A DNA stretch of 64,000 bases from contig JAJZTQ010000012.1 in NCBI GenBank assembly GCA_021848825.1, forward strand, positions 1 through 64,000, read 5' to 3'. Shown here piece after piece: positions 10,861 through 19,789 of the stretch; the first letter of the stretch is position 1; each line of letters starts with the position of its first letter. The notes beneath the pieces were generated by a model, which did no database searches, had not been told where the DNA came from, and saw only the letters and a list, made by a program, of their open reading frames with translations. Source of the DNA: Pseudomonadota bacterium. GTDB taxonomy: Bacteria > Pseudomonadota > Gammaproteobacteria > Burkholderiales > JABEVD01. A program made the position numbers and the translations under genes.

Positions 10861-11546
10861 TCACGCCTAGAAGAAGCGAAGAAAGAGGTCATGGAAGTCA
10901 CGGCTGGCTCGAAAGCCGTCATACCTTTTCTTTCGCGAGCTATGCGGATCCGCTTCACATGGGCTACGGCGACCTGCGCGTCATCAACGACGACAGGGTT
11001 TCCCCGTCGCAGGGATTCGGCATGCATTCCCACAGCAACATGGAAATACTGAGCTATGTCATCGAAGGCGAGCTCGCCCACAGGGACAGCATGGGAAATG
11101 CCTCCACCATAGGGTGCGGCGACGTCCAGAGGATGAGCGCCGGGACCGGCGTGATGCACAGCGAATACAACCCATCGGACAAGCATCCTGTTCATTTTCT
11201 CCAGATCTGGATACTGCCCAATGCCAGGGGATTGCAGCCCGGATACGAGCAGAAGCATTTTCCGGAAGAACGGAAGCAAAACCGCCTCTGCCTCGTCGCC
11301 TCCCTCGATGGCAGGGAAGGTTCCCTCACCATCAACCAGGATGCGGACGTCTACGCAACCATTCCGCTAGAAGGCGTCTCCCTCCCGCTGCGCAGGGGGC
11401 GGATCGTCTATCTCCATGTCGTGAAGGGAAATCTCCGCCTCGACGGGATGGACCTCGAAGCGGGAGACGGCGCAAAAATCAGCAACGAAAATTCCCTGGA
11501 ACTGAAGGGCTCGGGAGAAGCCCTGATTTTCGATCTGAAAGGCTGA
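10857..11546 (+). CDS. Pirin family protein
   Basis: ITPRRSEERGHGSHGWLESRHTFSFASYADPLHMGYGDLRVINDD...GFGMHSHSNMEI. Confidence 0.93.
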   Translation: MITPRRSEERGHGSHGWLESRHTFSFASYADPLHMGYGDLRVINDDRVSPSQGFGMHSHSNMEILSYVIEGELAHRDSMGNASTIGCGDVQRMSAGTGVMHSEYNPSDKHPVHFLQIWILPNARGLQPGYEQKHFPEERKQNRLCLVASLDGREGSLTINQDADVYATIPLEGVSLPLRRGRIVYLHVVKGNLRLDGMDLEAGDGAKISNENSLELKGSGEALIFDLKG

Positions 11547-11547
11547 A

Positions 11548-12657
11548 ATGGGCCGACTCTTTTCCCCGATAGCGCTGGGCCCGCTCGAAATCGGGAACCG
11601 CATCGTCATGGCCCCCATGTCCAGAACCCGCGCAGACGAAAATGGCGTGATGGGTTCCCTCAATGCGCAATATTATGCCCAGAGGTCAGGCGCGGGGCTC
11701 ATCGTCTCGGAAGCTTCCTGGATTTCTCCGTCTGGACGCGGGCTCGCCAACTCGCCCGGGCTCACTGACGAGAATCATGTCGCGGGATGGAAGTGGGTCA
11801 CCGATTCCGTTCATGAAAAGGGCGGGAAAATATTCGCGCAGCTCTGGCATTGCGGGCGCGCGTCATCCCCTCATCTTGCGGCTGGAGAAGCCCCCGTCGC
11901 GCCTTCAGCCATCGCTGCCTATGGCAGGATATTGACGCCTGAAGGATTCAGGAATTTTCCTGTTCCCAGAGCGCTGGATACCGATGAAATCCGGGGGATC
12001 GTGGCGGAATTCGCACATGCTTCGAAAAACGCCAAGGACGCGGGATTCGACGGCGTCGAGATCCATGCAGGAGGAGGTTTCCTGATCGACCAGTTCCTAC
12101 AGACAGGAAGCAATGTCAGGCGGGACAAGTACGGAGGCCTGAGTGCCAACAGGTGCAGGTTTCTTTTCGAGGTTGTGGAGTCCGTTGCGAAAGTGTGGGG
12201 AGAAGACAGGATCGGGGTGAAGCTCACCCCTTCCAACCGCGATTTCGGCATGATCGATGCCGATCCGCAGATCCTCTTCACGACCGCGGTCAAGGGCCTG
12301 GATGAGCTCGGCATTGCCTATGTCCACATGGTCGAGCCGCTCGAGAGCGACCTGAAGGAAGGCGATGTGCTGAAGGACAATGCACAGCGATTCAGACCGT
12401 ATTTCCGGGGCAGGATGATGGCGGGGGGAAGATTCGATGCTGCGAAGGCGGAAATGATCCTTGAAAAGGAAGGGGCTGATCTCGTCTCGTTCGGCAGGCT
12501 TTTCATCTCGAACCCCGATCTTCCCGAAAGAATGAGGCTCGACAAGCCGCTCGCAAAGCCTGATCCGGAAACCTTCCACGGGGAAGGCGAAAAAGGCTAT
12601 ACCGATTACCCCGCACTCGAACCTCATCCCTATCTGCGTCTGGTGGAGGAAGAATGA
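11548..12657 (+). CDS. Old yellow enzyme family NADH:flavin oxidoreductase
   Basis: LFSPIALGPLEIGNRIVMAPMSRTRA...FDGVEIHAGGGFLIDQFLQTGSNVRRDKYGG. Confidence 0.93.
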   Translation: MGRLFSPIALGPLEIGNRIVMAPMSRTRADENGVMGSLNAQYYAQRSGAGLIVSEASWISPSGRGLANSPGLTDENHVAGWKWVTDSVHEKGGKIFAQLWHCGRASSPHLAAGEAPVAPSAIAAYGRILTPEGFRNFPVPRALDTDEIRGIVAEFAHASKNAKDAGFDGVEIHAGGGFLIDQFLQTGSNVRRDKYGGLSANRCRFLFEVVESVAKVWGEDRIGVKLTPSNRDFGMIDADPQILFTTAVKGLDELGIAYVHMVEPLESDLKEGDVLKDNAQRFRPYFRGRMMAGGRFDAAKAEMILEKEGADLVSFGRLFISNPDLPERMRLDKPLAKPDPETFHGEGEKGYTDYPALEPHPYLRLVEEE

Positions 12658-13256
12658 AGAAGCCGGCGAAGACCACGCATCAAATCCATGAAGTCATTGC
12701 AGGAAGATGGAGCCCCAGAGCGCTCGATCCCTCGCGGCCCGTTTCCCGTGAACATCTTCACTCCCTCATCGAGGCCGCGAGATGGGCGCCTTCCTGCTTC
12801 GGCGACGAGCCCTGGAGGTACATCGTGTTCGACAGGTTTTCCGACGAAACTTCATGGCAGAAGGCATTCGAATGCCTCGTTCCGGGAAACCAGTCATGGT
12901 GCAGGAACGCACCCATGCTGATGATCTCCATTGCCGACACCCTTTTCGAATACAACGACAGCCCCAATCGTTTCGGCCGGTACGATACGGGCGCAGCCTC
13001 GGAAAACCTCGTCCTCCAGGCTGAAGCCCTCGGCCTCGCCGCCCACCAGATGGGCGGATACGATCCTGACAAGGCGAGAAAAGCCTTTTCCATTCCGGAA
13101 CGCTATGTCTGCATGTCGATGATCGCAGTAGGGCACCCCGCCTCCCCCGAAATCCTCGACGAAGACCTCAGGGAAAAGGAGCTTGCCGAAAGAACGAGGA
13201 AACCTGCCTCATCGCGGTTTTTCGAGGGAACCTGGGGAAACCCCGTCAAGCCCTAG
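12654..13256 (+). CDS. Nitroreductase family protein
   Basis: IAGRWSPRALDPSRPVSREHLHSLIEAARWAPSCFGDEPWRYIV. Confidence 0.9.
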   Translation: MKKPAKTTHQIHEVIAGRWSPRALDPSRPVSREHLHSLIEAARWAPSCFGDEPWRYIVFDRFSDETSWQKAFECLVPGNQSWCRNAPMLMISIADTLFEYNDSPNRFGRYDTGAASENLVLQAEALGLAAHQMGGYDPDKARKAFSIPERYVCMSMIAVGHPASPEILDEDLREKELAERTRKPASSRFFEGTWGNPVKP

Positions 13257-13300
13257 GCTTCAAAAACGCGATATGGAAAGACCCGACGTTTCAGCCCTTT

Positions 13301-13324
13301 GAATTATCAAAAAAGTGATAATTC
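13301..13324. repeat. Short hairpin GAATTATCA-aaaaag-TGATAATTC
   Basis: Perfect 9-bp inverted repeat; its right arm enters the 26-bp direct repeat. Confidence 0.75.
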
Positions 13325-13336
13325 AAGACCAGGCAC
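13311..13336 (+). repeat. 26-bp direct repeat, copy 1 (aaaagtgataattcaagaccaggcac)
   Basis: Identical to 16010-16035. Confidence 0.9.
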
Positions 13337-13616
13337 CTGATCCCGGCACCTGATCCCTTGCCCGAAGCCGGGCAATGGCCTCCTCCCCTGAAACGGGCAA
13401 GATCGAACCGGACTCCAGTTCGGCTTCCCTTCGATCTGCCTCTCGTTCCCAAGCCTCCTCGATTTCAGGGTCTGAATCAAGGCTGGCGATCAGTCGCTCC
13501 AGCAGGTGCGACCGTTCGACAGGGGCCAACTGCAAAACTTCGGCTTCCAGCAATTCCAGGTTCGTGCTCACGCTGACCTCCAATGCGGTAGATGCTCGCA
13601 CTTCACAGTTTATCAC
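13323..13616 (-). CDS. Putative addiction-module antitoxin component (TIGR02574-like), apparently orphan
   Basis: NLELLEAEVLQLAPVERSHLLERLIASLDSDPEIEEAWEREADRREAELESGSILPVSGEEAIARLRAR; the true start may be the internal VSTNLE; the C-terminus runs into repeat DNA. Confidence 0.7.
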   Translation of the reverse strand: MINCEVRASTALEVSVSTNLELLEAEVLQLAPVERSHLLERLIASLDSDPEIEEAWEREADRREAELESGSILPVSGEEAIARLRARDQVPGSGAWS

Positions 13617-13711
13617 AGCGAATATCGATCATAGAGGTGCGACCGCTGCGTGGAGACTCTTCAGGATGGCGGCTCGCATTCCAAGCGCGAGATTGTTCGT
13701 CCGTGCAAAAA

Positions 13712-13728
13712 GGGTAGCGTCCCCTTTT
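13712..13728. repeat. 17-nt inverted repeat, copy A (gggtagcgtcccctttt)
   Basis: Exact reverse complement of 14337-14353. Confidence 0.85.
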
Positions 13729-13890
13729 CGTCAGACCACGTTTTATTTCTCGCCTGGCGCATCTCTCGCTGGCCACGAGCAAGAGTGGTCTTTGAGGATT
13801 CATGACATAACGCGGGATTGCCATCGGACCCTTGGTCATCGCTAGAGAAAGATTTTGCACAATCAAGAACGTCCCGGCCGCCTGTGAGAC

Positions 13891-14268
13891 TCATTCTCCC
13901 ACGATAGATTCCCTAACGTGCTGGCATCCAATACCTGTCTGGCAATGATTGGCTTCAAGTTCGAGCCCCATTTTATCTCCTTGTTTCACGCTCTTGCCAG
14001 TGCAGGAGTCCTCTGGAATCGTCGAAAGCAAAACAGCCTCTCCCTCCTGAAGCTTGAACGAACCGTCACTATTGAGTACGACGGAGACTCTTTCCCCATC
14101 TGATCGAGTAATGGACCGAGCCGCACGTTGATATCCCGATTCCATCGTGACTCGCACGCCACCATCGGTAGCTACGACCTTATCTACCCAACAAATATGT
14201 GCGGCAAACGTCGAAGAACATGTCACACCCAAGATCGCGCCCATAATGGAATTTTTGCCTAACATCAC
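13891..14268 (-). CDS. Hypothetical small exported protein
   Basis: N-terminal hydrophobic signal (IMGAILGVTCSSTFAA), 125 aa with several Cys; no family recognised. Confidence 0.5.
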   Translation of the reverse strand: MMLGKNSIMGAILGVTCSSTFAAHICWVDKVVATDGGVRVTMESGYQRAARSITRSDGERVSVVLNSDGSFKLQEGEAVLLSTIPEDSCTGKSVKQGDKMGLELEANHCQTGIGCQHVRESIVGE

Positions 14269-14336
14269 ATCCTCGTCTAGTCAGAAAATGGAATTGTTAC
14301 TTCGGCATGTTTCATAATTATTTCGTGGGAAAGGGG

Positions 14337-14353
14337 AAAAGGGGACGCTACCC
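14337..14353. repeat. 17-nt inverted repeat, copy B (aaaaggggacgctaccc)
   Basis: Exact reverse complement of 13712-13728. Confidence 0.85.
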
Positions 14354-14543
14354 ATTTTTTGATATTCTGCGAGTCGGTCGTGCCCGATCTCGGTATTCTG
14401 TTTAGGGTACTCGGGGCCAAGTCTTTCCGCACCGATCCCATCATCGTCGCAACCGCGTTCAGATCATCCGCTTGAATTTATCCAAATACAACAACCTGCC
14501 AAAAGATGCGATGGATCCCTGGCGCGCCCGGCTGGAGCAAACG

Positions 14544-14831
14544 CTATAAATTCTTTTCATTTTCCTTGTTGTGCCAGATTCTCAATATGTATATCACTTC
14601 ATCGGCAACAAGATAGCGTACCGTATGGCTGCCTACGTAAAGATCGCGAATCCGATCCGGATCGGGCGCTTTCAAAACGGGAAGACCGATTCTCGGAAAT
14701 TGCTTCAGCCTGTCTATCCCCTCCTGCAAATCTATCGCTATTCGGCGGGCCGCGAACGGATTCTTCGCCTCGACGAATTCGACCACTCTATTGAGATCGT
14801 CTACTGCCTCAGGCGAATACCTAACCTTCAT
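14544..14831 (-). CDS. RelE/ParE-family toxin
   Basis: MKVRYSPEAVDDLNRVVEFVEAKNPFAARRIAIDLQEGIDRLKQFPRIGLPV...VRYLVADEVIYILRIWHNKE. Confidence 0.88.
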   Translation of the reverse strand: MKVRYSPEAVDDLNRVVEFVEAKNPFAARRIAIDLQEGIDRLKQFPRIGLPVLKAPDPDRIRDLYVGSHTVRYLVADEVIYILRIWHNKENEKNL

Positions 14832-15090
14832 GCGGGAGGGGTTTACGGGCTGCCGTGCCCCAGCTGTTCAGCCACGCATTCACATCTTCTTCGTCAATGG
14901 ACTTGCCCGCCTCTATGGAAGCCAGCGCGTCGAGAGTATCCTGCCACCTCGAATCCTCCAGGGATTGCCTCGCAATGAACTCCCTGATGGCCTGATTGAC
15001 CAGGTAATTCTTGCTCCTGTCCAGCTTCTTTGAAAGAGACTCCAGCGGTTTGTCCAGATCGTCCGGAATCCTGATGCTCGTGATGCCCAT
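14821..15090 (-). CDS. Ribbon-helix-helix (CopG/ParD-like) antitoxin
   Basis: MGITSIRIPDDLDKPLESLSKKLDRSKNYLVNQAIREFIARQ; overlaps the toxin start; ATG at 15090 preferred over GTG at 15096. Confidence 0.88.
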   Translation of the reverse strand: MGITSIRIPDDLDKPLESLSKKLDRSKNYLVNQAIREFIARQSLEDSRWQDTLDALASIEAGKSIDEEDVNAWLNSWGTAARKPLPHEG

Positions 15091-15101
15091 GCACACAACC
15101 T

Positions 15102-15119
15102 CACAAGTAGTGACTTGTG
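15102..15119. promoter_or_regulatory. Candidate autoregulatory operator CACAAGT-agtg-ACTTGTG
   Basis: Perfect 7-bp inverted repeat directly upstream of the antitoxin gene. Confidence 0.55.
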
Positions 15120-15154
15120 TTACATATTAGTACAACTTGAGTGGAATCGCCATC

Positions 15155-15601
15155 TCAATTTGTCGCCGCTTGCGCAATGCTGAAGAGAAGCTCGTCGAGT
15201 TTCCTGGCCAGCTTGTCTTCTCCCTTGATGTCATGTCTTGCAACGACGTAGGCGAGCGTGTTGTAGCTCACAAAGACTTTTCCGGAGGCGTCTTCCCACA
15301 CCAGCGCCTTGAGGGGAAAATCGATCGCGGAGAGCGGTTTTTTCACCATGAAGGGCGTTCCTCCCTTTGGATTGCCGAAAATGGTCACCTCCTCCGGCCT
15401 AAGCTCGAGGCCAGCTTTTCGCGCGCCTTCGGCATGATCGATTTTCGCGAAGATGGTCATGCCCCTTTCCTTGACGGCCGCGTCTAACCTCGCCTGGGTT
15501 TCCAGAAACCCATGGCGGCTCTCGAAGGTTTTCATTCCTTCTTCCGCAAGCACTGAAGATGAGGATATCAGCATGAATAGCGCGATCAAGGCATGTTTCA
15601 T
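15155..15601 (-). CDS. DUF302 domain-containing exported protein
   Basis: Signal peptide then MKTFESRHGFLETQARLDAAVKERGMTIFAKIDHAEGARKAGLELRPEEVTIFGNPKGGTPFM. Confidence 0.9.
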   Translation of the reverse strand: MKHALIALFMLISSSSVLAEEGMKTFESRHGFLETQARLDAAVKERGMTIFAKIDHAEGARKAGLELRPEEVTIFGNPKGGTPFMVKKPLSAIDFPLKALVWEDASGKVFVSYNTLAYVVARHDIKGEDKLARKLDELLFSIAQAATN

Positions 15602-15944
15602 CGCTCTTCCTTATGAAATCGAGGGCGGGCGCTTCCTAATGGCGTTGCGTCACGGCTGTCTGTCATGGACTGCCACGCCCTCGGGTATGGCAACCCAATG
15701 CTGTTTCCGCATACGGGGCAGAATTTCGCTCCGTTTATGTTTCCGCCGTCCGCTGTTCTCCTCCACTCCCTCATTTCACCCTGGAACTCGACGGCATCTG
15801 CATCCACAACAGCTGTGATGCTGAAGGCGCTGGTAGAGAGCTTTGACATTCCCTGCAGTGACACGCAATGACCATCAAGGGCTCCGACAGCAATCGATAT
15901 TTCACTCCCCCTCATTGACATGACCCTTCTATCGGATATTTCAT
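15598..15944 (-). pseudogene. Decayed GFA-family (glutathione-dependent formaldehyde-activating-like) gene
   Basis: Manual translation from ATG at 15944: MKYPIEGSCQ(TGA)GGVKYRLLSEPLMVIACHCRECQ, then a -1 frameshift into LSTSAFSITAVVDADAVEFQGEMREWRRTADGGNINGAKFCPVCGN. Confidence 0.78.
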
Positions 15945-15980
15945 TTCTCTCCTCGCTCGGCGTATCGTTAAAAGTGTCCG

Positions 15981-16007
15981 GACAAAAGGGAAGCGGCCCC
16001 TTTTGTC
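15981..16007. repeat. Hairpin GACAAAAGGG-aagcggc-CCCTTTTGTC
   Basis: Perfect 10-bp inverted repeat immediately before the second 26-bp direct repeat. Confidence 0.75.
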
Positions 16008-16009
16008 AG

Positions 16010-16035
16010 AAAAGTGATAATTCAAGACCAGGCAC
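16010..16035 (+). repeat. 26-bp direct repeat, copy 2 (aaaagtgataattcaagaccaggcac)
   Basis: Identical to 13311-13336. Confidence 0.9.
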
Positions 16036-16224
16036 GCGATCCGCTGCGGCGAGAGACGCCGGACATCTCCCCGAGTGCAGCATTCGGTTCAACTTGCATG
16101 CCCCTCCCCGGCTCATCAGGTTCATGCGTCATGGATATTCTCCAGCTTGTCATGACGCCAAACTTCGCAGCGTCCTGACCAACGGCGATTCAACGGGCTG
16201 AAATCTTCTGAAAGGCGAGGGCCA

Positions 16225-16521
16225 CTACCTTTCCCTTTCCCAGCGTCCTCCCCTGTGGTGCCAGCGATTTCCATCCGGAACCCAGCGGTGAGGCACCCAG
16301 CGGTATCCGGGACGGGGCGGCACCCAATGCCCCCTCGCCCATACGTAACGGTTACCGACCCAGTTCCAGTAGCCGCCTATCCAGATGTAGCCCGCGGCCG
16401 GGGCAACACCGATGAACTCCTCCCTAGGCGGGGGCGGAGGCATCGTCGCGTAATAGGGCGACGGGGCGACGACGCATCCCGAAAGAAGCAGAAAAAGCAG
16501 TACCCATCCTCTGGTCTTCAT
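16225..16521 (-). CDS. YXWGXW repeat-containing lipoprotein
   Basis: Lipobox LLLSGC and repeated Y/W-rich units (GYIWIGGYWNWVGNRYVWARGHWVPPRPGYRWVPHRW). Confidence 0.85.
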   Translation of the reverse strand: MKTRGWVLLFLLLSGCVVAPSPYYATMPPPPPREEFIGVAPAAGYIWIGGYWNWVGNRYVWARGHWVPPRPGYRWVPHRWVPDGNRWHHRGGRWERER

Positions 16522-16612
16522 GCACGCCTCCTCTGTTGCATGATTTGACTATAGCATCCGCGCGATCCCTGCGCGCCGTGCATTTCGCGCTCGTGGTCCG
16601 GAAAAGCAGGGT

Positions 16613-17206
16613 TCAGAGAATCCCGAGGTCTTCCGGAAAATCGATATCCGCAAAGATGCCATGATCTTCCATCTCGATTCTCTCCACGAGGGATTCTTCT
16701 GCGAGCAGGATTTCCCTTGCCCCGCCGTCCCCCTCGAGAGAGAGCAATGCTTCGAGGTAGCGGAAGGAAAAGCCTGCGGGATGGCCTCGCCTTCCGTTCA
16801 TGCAAGGCGCAGCAAGCGGGGCTCCGGAAAGAAGCGCTTCCTTCACCCGGAAAATCGCACACTCCGGCAGAACAGGCATGTCGGCAAGTCCGATCACCCA
16901 TCCCTTTGCATCGAAATTCTTTCTCACGCCGCAAGCCAGACTGAAGGCCATTCCCTCCTTCGAATCGGGGCACACCACCCAGTCAGGCTTTTTCCTCAGG
17001 GAAGCTTCGACTGCTTCGCAGAACGCATCCGCTCCGGGTTTCACCACGACAGTGACTCTGGAGAAGACCTGGAACCAGGGCATGAGGCTTTTTGCGGCAA
17101 GCGGCATCGTGATGGCTCCAGCCTTCACGGGATGAAGGAGCTTGTTCGAGCCGAAGCGGCGCGATTCGCCCGCAGCGAGGATGACGGCGGCGATTGCTTC
17201 AGGCAA
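16613..17206 (-). CDS. MobA-like NTP transferase, probable molybdenum cofactor cytidylyltransferase
   Basis: AAVILAAGESRRFGSNKLLHPV...VIGLADMPVL...GRRGHPAGFS; overlaps a molybdopterin oxidase gene. Confidence 0.85.
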   Translation of the reverse strand: MPEAIAAVILAAGESRRFGSNKLLHPVKAGAITMPLAAKSLMPWFQVFSRVTVVVKPGADAFCEAVEASLRKKPDWVVCPDSKEGMAFSLACGVRKNFDAKGWVIGLADMPVLPECAIFRVKEALLSGAPLAAPCMNGRRGHPAGFSFRYLEALLSLEGDGGAREILLAEESLVERIEMEDHGIFADIDFPEDLGIL

Positions 17207-19337
17207 GGTTTTGGAGGGGCATTTTGCGCAGACGTTTTCCTGTCAACGAAAAGACTGCATTCGCCACCGCCGGCCCGATCGGGGGCGTCCCCGGCTCGCC
17301 GATTCCTGTCGGAGGATGGCCGCTGTTCAGAATATGGACCTCTATTTCCGGCATCTCGGACAACCTGAGCGGCCTGTAATCATTGAAATTGGACTGGTTG
17401 ACCCTGCCATTTTCGAGCGTGATCTCGCCGTGGAGCGCAGCGGAAAGCCCGAAGACTATTGCGCTTTCAAGCTGGGATCTTACCCCTTCCGGATTCACGA
17501 CCAGACCGCAATCGACCGCAGCCACGACCCGGTGCACCCTTATCTTGCCGTCGAGAACCGAGACTTCCGCAACTTCCGCTACATAGCTTTCGAAAGACTT
17601 GTGCACCGCGATGCCGAGACTTCTGCCGGGAATCGTCTTTCCCCATCCCGCCTTTTCGGCAGCAAGCTGGAGGACGCCCCGGTAGCGAGAATCCCCGGGC
17701 AGTATTTCCAGTCTGTATGCCACGGGATCCCTTCCCGCGAGGGCCGCGAGCTCGTCGACCATGGTCTCGACGACGAATGCGGTATGCGAATGGCCGACAG
17801 AGCGCCACCACTGGACCGGGACGACTTCGACGGGACTGTGCAGGTCGACTTCCAGATTGGGGATCAGATAGGGCATCGTCGCGGCACCCTCCACCGAGGT
17901 CATATCCACCCCGTTCTTGATCATCTTCGATTCGAACATGGTCCCTGCAATGATCGATTGGCCTACGATGACATGCCTCCAGGAAACGGGCTTGCCGTCC
18001 TCGGAAATCGCCGCCACGATATGATCCGACCACATCGGCCGGTAATAGCCCCCCTTCATGTCGTCCTCGCGCGTCCATACCACCTTCACCGGTCCGCCGA
18101 CAGCCTTGGCGACATGGGCAGCTTCAGCAACGAAATCGGAATGCGGATTCGCGCGCCGCCCGAACCCGCCTCCCAGGAACATGGTATGGACTTCCACCTG
18201 GTCCGGTTCGAGACCCAGGATCTTCGCTGCCGTGTTCCTGTCCATCGTCTGGAGCTGGGTTCCGGTCCAGATGGCGCAGCGCCCTGGCTTCAGGTCCACC
18301 ACGACGTTCAGGGGCTCCATGGCCGCATGGGCGAGATAGGGCACCTCGTATTCGGCGCTCACCGATTTGTAAGCCTTCTGCAGGGCTTTCTCGGCGTCCC
18401 CGTCCTTTCTCGCAACCATTCCTTTCGTCCTTGCGAGCGCTGCATAGTCGCTGCGCATTTTCTCCGTGGAAAGCCTCCCTCCCTCTCCTTCTTCCCATTC
18501 GATTTTCAGCAGATCTCTCGCTGTCTTTGCCGGCCAGAAACCGGATGCGGCGACTGCGACTCCGGTCGGGATCTGGTAGATTCCCTCCACCCCGGGCACG
18601 GCCTTGGCATCGGATGCGTCGAAGCGCTTGATCCGCCCGCCGAAGACGGGGCTCCTTGCCACCAATACGGTCGGAATGCCCGGCAAATAGACATCCAGGC
18701 CGAACTGCGCGGTGCCATTCACCTTTTCTGGCGTATCGAGGCGCTTCACCGGTTTTCCGATCAGCTTGAAATCCTTCCGGTCCTTGAGCCTGACATCATG
18801 AGGCAGGGGAAGCGAGGATGCTTCTTCCGCGAGTTCCCCGTAGCTCATTTTTCTTCCACTTCCCGCGTGGATCACGAAGCCTTCTTCGGCCTTGCATTCG
18901 CTCTCCGGAACGCCCCATTTTTCGGCTGCCGCCCTTGTCAGCATGATCCTGGCGGCTGCCCCGACGCGCCTCAATTGCTCCCATGAGGACGGAATGCTCG
19001 AGCTTCCTCCGGTCAACTGCATGCCGAGAACCGTGTGGTTGTATACCGGCGCCACTGGCGCGGACTCGACGCTTACGCGATTCCAGTCCGCCTCCAGTTC
19101 CTCGCAGATCAGCATGGGAAGGGAGGTGTACACGCCCTGCCCCATCTCCGACTTGTTGACGACGATGGTGATCGAGTCGTCCTTCGCAATCCGTATGAAG
19201 GCATTCGGAGGATACACCTTGTCGCTCCGCACTGCGGCGAAGCCCTTTTCAGGGAGGTGGAAGGCTATCACCAGCCCCCCGATCAATGCCGAAGAATGCT
19301 TGATGAATTCGCGTCTGGATGGATTTTCGAGCTTCAT
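17199..19337 (-). CDS. Molybdopterin-binding oxidoreductase large subunit (isoquinoline 1-oxidoreductase beta-like)
   Basis: Tat-like [74 protein letters not shown]. Confidence 0.9.
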   Translation of the reverse strand: MKLENPSRREFIKHSSALIGGLVIAFHLPEKGFAAVRSDKVYPPNAFIRIAKDDSITIVVNKSEMGQGVYTSLPMLICEELEADWNRVSVESAPVAPVYNHTVLGMQLTGGSSSIPSSWEQLRRVGAAARIMLTRAAAEKWGVPESECKAEEGFVIHAGSGRKMSYGELAEEASSLPLPHDVRLKDRKDFKLIGKPVKRLDTPEKVNGTAQFGLDVYLPGIPTVLVARSPVFGGRIKRFDASDAKAVPGVEGIYQIPTGVAVAASGFWPAKTARDLLKIEWEEGEGGRLSTEKMRSDYAALARTKGMVARKDGDAEKALQKAYKSVSAEYEVPYLAHAAMEPLNVVVDLKPGRCAIWTGTQLQTMDRNTAAKILGLEPDQVEVHTMFLGGGFGRRANPHSDFVAEAAHVAKAVGGPVKVVWTREDDMKGGYYRPMWSDHIVAAISEDGKPVSWRHVIVGQSIIAGTMFESKMIKNGVDMTSVEGAATMPYLIPNLEVDLHSPVEVVPVQWWRSVGHSHTAFVVETMVDELAALAGRDPVAYRLEILPGDSRYRGVLQLAAEKAGWGKTIPGRSLGIAVHKSFESYVAEVAEVSVLDGKIRVHRVVAAVDCGLVVNPEGVRSQLESAIVFGLSAALHGEITLENGRVNQSNFNDYRPLRLSEMPEIEVHILNSGHPPTGIGEPGTPPIGPAVANAVFSLTGKRLRKMPLQNLA

Positions 19338-19789
19338 TCTGCACTCCCCGCCATCTTTATCGCAGCGCGTATTCGGTTATACGTGCCGCAGCGGCACAGA
19401 TTTCCTTCCATCGCTTCCGAAATCTGCGCATCCGTCGGATGAGGATGCTTCTTCAGGAGCGAGGCAGCCGACATAATCTGGCCGGACTGGCAGTAGCCGC
19501 ACTGCGGCACATCCATTTCGATCCATGCAGCCTGGACCTTTTTCCCGGCATCGATCTCGCCTATCCCCTCTATGGTGATCACGTCTCGTCCCGCTGCCGC
19601 CGATAGGGGCGTCACGCAGGAACGCACCGCCTCGCCGTCGAGGTGCACGGTGCAGGCGCCGCACAGGGCGATGCCGCAGCCGTACTTCGTCCCGGTCAGC
19701 CTCAGGTGATCCCTCAACACCCAAAGGAGCGGCGTGTCCGGGGATGCGGAAACATCGGCCTTCATTCCGTTGATCCTGAAAGAAATCAT
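19334..19789 (-). CDS. (2Fe-2S)-binding subunit of the molybdenum hydroxylase
   Basis: [25 protein letters not shown]...[16 protein letters not shown]...[16 protein letters not shown]. Confidence 0.93.
   Translation of the reverse strand: MISFRINGMKADVSASPDTPLLWVLRDHLRLTGTKYGCGIALCGACTVHLDGEAVRSCVTPLSAAAGRDVITIEGIGEIDAGKKVQAAWIEMDVPQCGYCQSGQIMSAASLLKKHPHPTDAQISEAMEGNLCRCGTYNRIRAAIKMAGSAE

Noticed and set aside
17142-18986. Long plus-strand ORF (614 aa) opposite the molybdenum hydroxylase large subunit
   Set aside because: Low-complexity, His/Arg/Asp-rich shadow translation; the opposite strand carries a clear enzyme.
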